Below are positions 59,983-64,000 of a DNA stretch of 64,000 bases, piece by piece (positions within the stretch are counted from its first letter, which is position 1; each line of letters opens with the position of its first letter). The notes beneath the pieces are model-generated. The model saw only the letters and a program-made list of their open reading frames with translations. It was not told the origin of the DNA and searched no databases. The stretch covers positions 62,001-126,000 of the forward strand of contig NZ_WOEZ01000018.1 in assembly GCF_013177735.1 (NCBI RefSeq), written 5' to 3'. The position numbers were made by a program, and so were the translations under genes. This stretch comes from Paraburkholderia elongata (GTDB lineage: Bacteria; Pseudomonadota; Gammaproteobacteria; Burkholderiales; Burkholderiaceae).

Positions 59983-60750
59983 ATGATGTATTCCACCGGT
60001 GTTGTGACGGATATGCGGCTTGGCGCGGGTGAACAGCGGCATGCCCAAACCGCCGCTGTCGGCTGCTTTCTCTATGTGCGGCAAGGCGGCGTGTGGATAA
60101 CGGTGGGGCGGCGCGCGTACTGTGTGACGCAAGGCAATGGCATCTGGCTTCCGCCGGCCGTCACACATAGCGTCTCTGCAGTGTACGAAGCCGATATTTG
60201 CGCGCTTCGAATCGATACCGGCCTGAGCGCCGATTTCGTACCGGCGGCGCGCGTTCTACACTGCTCCGACGTATTGATCGCGATCTTCTCGGCCTCGCAA
60301 CGATCGACTATCGAACGCTCATATGCGGCGGTCGTGGCTCTGGTAGCCGACGAGCTGCGTGCGATACCTGAAATTGCCGGGAATTTTGCTGTCCGCATGC
60401 CCTCATCGGGAAGCCGTGTCGCGGCGTTATGCGAGGCGCTGCTCATGCATCCAACCAAGGATATGGCGATTGAGGACGCGGCAAGCCGGGCGGGAGTCAG
60501 CTGCCGTACGTTGAGCCGGATTTTTACCAAAGAACTGGGTGCCAGTGTCGGCCGATGGCGACGGGAGGTACAGGTAGGCGCGGCGATGTGCGCACTTGTG
60601 CACGGGATTTCCGTAGCGGAGACGGCCCGTGTTCTTGGATTCACATCGAGCGCGTTTTCGACGTTCTTTAAATCGCGGATCGGCAATGCACCGCGCGAAT
60701 GGCTCGCGCGTCAGCGCATCAGGAGGCCTGAACGAAGCGCTTCAGGTTGA
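59983..60750 (+). CDS. AraC-family regulator with N-terminal cupin (255 aa)
   Basis: The N-terminal half is a cupin-like sensing domain (GCFLYVRQGGVWITVGRRAYCVTQGNGIWLPPAVTHSV), and the C-terminal 100 residues are the AraC double helix-turn-helix (MAIEDAASRAGVSCRTLSRIFTKELGASVGRWRREVQV, then ISVAETARVLGFTSSAFSTFFKSRIG). Architecture matches small cytosolic AraC regulators such as those with the 'WLPP--H' pocket. ATG 59983 is chosen among clustered starts without a good ribosome site. It lies 60 bases after the cupin gene in the same direction and may tune the operon in addition to LacI. Confidence 0.88.
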   Translation: MMYSTGVVTDMRLGAGEQRHAQTAAVGCFLYVRQGGVWITVGRRAYCVTQGNGIWLPPAVTHSVSAVYEADICALRIDTGLSADFVPAARVLHCSDVLIAIFSASQRSTIERSYAAVVALVADELRAIPEIAGNFAVRMPSSGSRVAALCEALLMHPTKDMAIEDAASRAGVSCRTLSRIFTKELGASVGRWRREVQVGAAMCALVHGISVAETARVLGFTSSAFSTFFKSRIGNAPREWLARQRIRRPERSASG

Positions 60751-60779
60751 TCCTTACCGCTTCTGTGCTCATTCTGCAC

Positions 60780-61868
60780 TCACTCAGCAGAAGCAGACGC
60801 GGTTTTCGGCGCTTTCGCTCGTAGCGGCGCGTTGCGTGGCATGGCGGTCGAGCCGCGAACCATGAGTTCGGGGGGGAGCGTAATGCGGTGTGGGGCCGCA
60901 CCCGGTGTCGCAATCATTCCGAGCAGCAGTCTTGCGGCCTGCCGGCCCATTTCCCGGTGCTGGATGCGCAGCGTGGTTAATGGCGGATGGAGCATGTCGA
61001 GAAGCGGCATGTCGTTGTGACCGATGAGCGAAATATCTGTGGGGCACACCAGACGTTGTTCAGCAAACACGTCATAGCACCCCAGCGCGATCAGGTCATT
61101 CGCGGCAATGATCGCGGTCACGCTTTTGTGCTCCTTCAGCAGCTGGTCGCAGGCCACCCGGCCCGCTTCACGCGTGAATTCAGCGGCCTCGAGGATGACG
61201 GTTCCGGTCAGGCGGTGCTGCTGCGTCGCCATCTGGAAGCCCTGGATTCGCGAGAGCCCGGTTGCGAGGCGCTCAGGGCCGGCGAGATGCGCAATCCGCT
61301 TGTGCCCCAGCTGCACCAGGTGATCGACCGCAAGCTTCATGGAGAGGAAGTCGTCGTTGATCACTTCCGGAACCTGCCCGCCTTCCTCCGCGCGATTCAC
61401 CAGCACGACAGGTATGCCATCGAGAATGCAGCGGCGTACTAACGGGTCGTGACGGGCAGCGGTGGCGAGAACCAGGCCGTCGACCTGGCGCTCGAGCATC
61501 TGCTCAAGCATGCGTTCCTGGTCTTTCAGCGTGCCAACGGTGTTGGCGATCAGGACGCCGTAGCCTTCGGCCGCAAGTTCTTCCTCGATGCCGCAGACAA
61601 TTGGTGGAAATACCGGGTTCTCGATATCGGGCAAGCACACCCCGATCACCCTTGACTGCCCTCCGCGAAGCGCGGACGCGAGCTTGTTCTGACGGTAACC
61701 CAAGGATTTCGCGGACGCCAACACTCTGCGGACGACTTCGTCCCCAATCAGGTGACGGGTTGCAGGATTGAGGGCGCGCGAGACCGTCGACGCGTTGACA
61801 GACGCATGCAGCGCGACTTCGCGAATGGTGACGCGGCTCGTTGCCCGGGATTCTGATGTTTTGGCCAT
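60780..61868 (-). CDS. LacI/GalR-family regulator (362 aa)
   Basis: Likely start MAKTSESRATSRVTIREVALHASVNASTVSRALNPATR (ATG 61868, with an alternative at 61877). The HTH is followed by the LacI hinge, LGYRQNKLASALRGGQSRVIGVCLPDIENPVFPPIV and a ribose-type binding domain (VVLVNRAEEGG, AVDHLVQLGHKRIAHLAG, AANDLIALGCYDVFAE). It is divergent from the sugar-type ABC importer and reads toward the AraC gene. TGCAA-type palindromes beside its own gene and at the intradiol operon promoter 6 kb away are its likely operators. No good ribosome site was found; a TATACA just upstream could give a nearly leaderless transcript. Confidence 0.9.
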   Translation of the reverse strand: MAKTSESRATSRVTIREVALHASVNASTVSRALNPATRHLIGDEVVRRVLASAKSLGYRQNKLASALRGGQSRVIGVCLPDIENPVFPPIVCGIEEELAAEGYGVLIANTVGTLKDQERMLEQMLERQVDGLVLATAARHDPLVRRCILDGIPVVLVNRAEEGGQVPEVINDDFLSMKLAVDHLVQLGHKRIAHLAGPERLATGLSRIQGFQMATQQHRLTGTVILEAAEFTREAGRVACDQLLKEHKSVTAIIAANDLIALGCYDVFAEQRLVCPTDISLIGHNDMPLLDMLHPPLTTLRIQHREMGRQAARLLLGMIATPGAAPHRITLPPELMVRGSTAMPRNAPLRAKAPKTASASAE

Positions 61869-61946
61869 GGAAGTCATTGTATAGGTGCAAAGGGTTGCGC
61901 TCAATGTTGCAAGTACAAACCCCAGGCGCCGAACGTCATAAATGAA

Positions 61947-61989
61947 TTGACAAAGGTATCTGTCGGACTAGTATATGCATACGTTTGCA
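61947..61989 (+). promoter_or_regulatory. Promoter and LacI-type operator of the sugar importer
   Basis: TTGACA (61947-61952), 16 bases, TAGTAT (61969-61974), then the near-perfect palindrome TGCATACGTTTGCA (61976-61989). The layout of -10 followed at once by an operator repeats that of the promoter at 55416. Confidence 0.65.
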
Positions 61990-62065
61990 TAAAGATTGTT
62001 GCACGATAAAAAGCTAGGAATGGCAAGCAGGATGCAGTAACAGCTTAATAATTGAATTGCCTTCA

Positions 62066-62079
62066 AGCAATCGATTGCA
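62066..62079. promoter_or_regulatory. Second LacI-type palindrome in the importer leader
   Basis: AGCAATCGATTGCA contains the perfect 12-bp palindrome GCAATCGATTGC (62067-62078). It lies about 90 bases after the operator at 61976, a distance that would allow looping between two LacI dimers. Confidence 0.55.
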
Positions 62080-62195
62080 TGAGTTGTGCGCAAGATTGGA
62101 GGTGCTTCCCGGGATGCATTCCCGCAACCGGGCTGGCGTACCGGACTCGGGCACTCGCTTGAGGGCCGCCAAGAAATAGTTAAACGGAGACGACC

Positions 62196-63194
62196 TTGAA
62201 ACTGACGACAGAACTGACGAGCCGACTGGCGAAAAAACGCATTCTCATCACCTGTGCGTTCGCACTGGGCATTGCCACAGGGCCAAACGCATTTGCAACA
62301 GGCGAGAGCGTTGCGGCCTTCTACAAAAATCAGGTCGATCCACATTTCGCGCTCGTCCACGCCGGCGTCGATGCAGCAGCAAAAGATCTCGGCGTTTCGG
62401 TGACCCATTACGCGCCGACGCGGCCCAACGATCTTGGCGAGCAGCTCAGCGAGCTCGAGGACGTCAGTGTCAAAAAACCCAGCGTCGTGCTGTTCATGGG
62501 CGTCAATCCTCATGGCGTCGTTCCGGAGATCGAGAAGGTCAATGCGATCGGCATCCCGATCATCAACTACAACGACCGGGTCGCAGGCGGTAAATTCGCC
62601 TCCGTCGTGGTTGCCGATGACTTCAATCTTGGGCTGGACGTCGGCCGCTATCTGCTGAAGAGCATCGGCGGGAAAGGCAATGTCGTCATTCTTGAAGGTG
62701 TGAAGGGTTCCACCACGAGTGACGAGCGGGTACGCGGTTTTCACAAGGCGCTGGAGGAGTTTCCGAACGTCAAGCTGCTCGCCTCCCAGCCGGCGAACTA
62801 TCAGCGTTTGCAGGCGCTTCAGGTGATGGAAAACCTGATTCAGTCGAATCCAAAGATCGACGGTGTTCTCGCGGCAGCAGACGTGATGGCGATGGGGGCC
62901 ATTGAGGCATTGGAGGCAGCCGGCCAGAAGCAGGTCAAGGTGGTGGGTATCGGGGGCGTGCCGGAGTCAGTCAAGGCCATCAAGGACGGCCGACTGCTGG
63001 CGACCGCCGAATTCAACGGCTACAAGATGGGCTGCATTGCCACGATGGCGGGCGTGAGGACTGCGCGTAAGGAGTCCGTTCCGCAGACCATTCTGATCAA
63101 GGGCATCGTCATCGACAAGACGAACTATGCGCCATTCGAAGTGCCGGGCGACAAACGGCAGTGTCCGAAATGGGACGAAATCGTGAGTAACTAA
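62196..63194 (+). CDS. Ribose-type ABC importer substrate-binding protein (332 aa)
   Basis: The start is TTG 62196 with GGAG eight bases upstream. A Sec signal (ILITCAFALGIATGPNAFA) is followed by a type I periplasmic binding protein: AAFYKNQVDPHFALVHAGVDAAAKDLGVSV, INYNDRVAGGKFASVVVADDFNLGLDVG, EGVKGSTTSDERVRGFHKAL and GVLAAADVMAMGAIEALEAAG. This is the sugar (RbsB) cluster; the ligand cannot be read from sequence. Its neighbours (LacI, aromatic operon) leave open whether it carries a sugar, a cyclitol or an aromatic glycoside. The start of the ATPase gene follows. Confidence 0.9.
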   Translation: MKLTTELTSRLAKKRILITCAFALGIATGPNAFATGESVAAFYKNQVDPHFALVHAGVDAAAKDLGVSVTHYAPTRPNDLGEQLSELEDVSVKKPSVVLFMGVNPHGVVPEIEKVNAIGIPIINYNDRVAGGKFASVVVADDFNLGLDVGRYLLKSIGGKGNVVILEGVKGSTTSDERVRGFHKALEEFPNVKLLASQPANYQRLQALQVMENLIQSNPKIDGVLAAADVMAMGAIEALEAAGQKQVKVVGIGGVPESVKAIKDGRLLATAEFNGYKMGCIATMAGVRTARKESVPQTILIKGIVIDKTNYAPFEVPGDKRQCPKWDEIVSN

Positions 63195-63289
63195 CGAGGC
63201 AGGGGTTCGCGCTGCAGCGGTGCCGGATATCGCTCGAACGATACGCCGGCATCGCCAGCGACGGCTCAAGCCGCAAAGTGAAGGCAAAC

Positions 63290-64000
63290 ATGGAAACAAC
63301 GATTCCGACCCCAGCCGTGCCTCTTCTGGAATTGCGCAAGATCTGCAAGAGCTTCCCGGGTGTGCGCGCCCTGACTGACGTCGACCTTCAGCTGTACGCC
63401 GGTGAAGTGCATATGCTTCTCGGGGAAAACGGCGCAGGGAAGTCGTCCTTGATGAAGGTACTGTTCGGCGCGTACCGAGCCGACTCCGGCGAGTTCTTCA
63501 GCGACGGCCAACCGATAACAATCGAGTCGCCTGCTGACGCCAAACGACTCGGCATTGCGGTGATCTTCCAGGAGTTCTCCCTCGTACCGCATCTGAACAT
63601 CGCGCAGAACATCTACCTTGGGCGCGAACCGCGCAATCGTTTTGGTCTGATCGATCATCGCAAGATGCATCTCGATGCGAGAGCCGCGCTCGAAGAACTT
63701 GGGCTTGCCTACGATACCCACGCGTACGCGGCCGACCTCGGCGTCGCGCAGCAGCAGATGGTGGAGATCGCGAAGGCGCTCTCGCACAATGCCCGCGTGG
63801 TGGTCATGGACGAGCCGACGGCGGCGATTTCCGATCGTGAGGCCGAGGCGCTGTTCAGTGTCGTCAGGAAGCTGCGCGAGTCAGGTGCCGCGATTGTCTA
63901 TATCTCCCATCGCATGAAGGAGGTGTTCGACCTGGGCGATCGCGTCACGGTACTGCGTGACGGCCGCCTGGTGCAGTCGATGCTGGCCACCGCGGCGACA
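63290..64000 (+). CDS. Ribose-type ABC importer ATP-binding protein, partial (237 aa seen)
   Basis: The gene runs off the right edge. The product starts METTIPTPAVPLLELRKICKSFPGVRALTDVDL with Walker A GENGAGKSS, Q-loop VIFQEFSLVPHLNIAQNIYLGREPRN and signature region LGVAQQQMVEIAKAL. Walker B is VVVMDEPTAAIS, and the H-loop is YISHRMKEVFDLGD. This is the first half of an RbsA/MglA-type double ATPase; the second half and the permease should follow outside the window. The signature LGVAQQQMVEIAKAL is the usual variant of this group. Confidence 0.92.
   Translation, partial: METTIPTPAVPLLELRKICKSFPGVRALTDVDLQLYAGEVHMLLGENGAGKSSLMKVLFGAYRADSGEFFSDGQPITIESPADAKRLGIAVIFQEFSLVPHLNIAQNIYLGREPRNRFGLIDHRKMHLDARAALEELGLAYDTHAYAADLGVAQQQMVEIAKALSHNARVVVMDEPTAAISDREAEALFSVVRKLRESGAAIVYISHRMKEVFDLGDRVTVLRDGRLVQSMLATAAT

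Noticed and set aside
1..64000. CRISPR arrays, tRNA and rRNA genes, insertion sequences
   Set aside because: No regularly spaced repeats, cloverleaf-like segments, rRNA-like stretches or transposase frames with terminal repeats were recognised by eye; a covariance-model scan would be needed to exclude tRNAs fully.

Overview
The window is GC-rich and almost fully coding. It looks like a replicon of a soil or plant-associated betaproteobacterium of the Burkholderiaceae, most likely Paraburkholderia or a close relative. Evidence: a giant cyclic beta-1,2-glucan synthase, many small Burkholderia-type stress proteins (entericidin, CsbD, YSC84, DUF3096, Spy/CpxP), several aromatic-catabolic operons with LysR, LacI and AraC regulators, and Burkholderia-type porins. 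No rRNA, tRNA, CRISPR array or intact insertion sequence was recognised. Family assignments come from reading the translations, not from database searches. Layout: (1) 1-9.15 kb: the tail of a chemotaxis receptor, an entericidin lipoprotein and the 2868-codon glucan synthase. (2) 9.5-16.3 kb: a mosaic of small stress and envelope genes, several decayed (a nonsense-split secreted protein, a frameshifted 63-residue protein, a truncated DUF3309-like start), plus a Crp/Fnr regulator. (3) 16.8-27.5 kb: a LacI-regulated catabolic cluster bounded by two copies of one 15-bp operator-like element. It encodes an extradiol-type dioxygenase, a 2-hydroxyacid dehydrogenase fused to an APH-fold kinase, an atypical enolase, an FAH-family hydrolase, NIPSNAP, NTF2-like and YciI-like small proteins, an MmsA-type CoA-acylating aldehyde dehydrogenase and an alpha/beta hydrolase. 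I know of no described pathway with this gene set, and it is the best candidate here for a new system. (4) 27.7-39.2 kb: a secreted phosphatase-superfamily protein, a Tat-exported chloroperoxidase-like hydrolase, and a probable long minus-strand operon. That operon encodes a cytochrome bd oxidase, whose subunit I is frameshifted, and an EmrAB-OMF multidrug efflux pump. A duplicated ~87-bp promoter-like element lies upstream of 29.96 kb and of 38.49 kb. (5) 39.5-44.6 kb: a large winged-helix/ATPase regulator and two divergent LysR regulators. (6) 44.8-55.2 kb: a hydroquinone catabolic operon (two-subunit hydroquinone 1,2-dioxygenase, 4-hydroxymuconic semialdehyde dehydrogenase, maleylacetate reductase) that continues into a five-gene branched-chain-type ABC importer, a lone Rieske ferredoxin and a porin. 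(7) 55.4-64 kb: an intradiol (hydroxyquinol-type) dioxygenase operon with SDR, BKACE, gamma-carbonic-anhydrase-like, quinone-oxidoreductase, cupin and AraC genes. It is followed by a second LacI regulator and the start of a ribose-type sugar ABC importer. Shared TGCAA-type palindromes suggest that this LacI protein controls both sides. How the parts may work together (inference): regions 6 and 7 both lead to maleylacetate and 3-oxoadipate. Region 7 contains a beta-keto acid cleavage enzyme that could replace the usual CoA-transferase and thiolase. Region 3 combines ring cleavage, oxo-acid reduction, phosphorylation and enolase-type dehydration.
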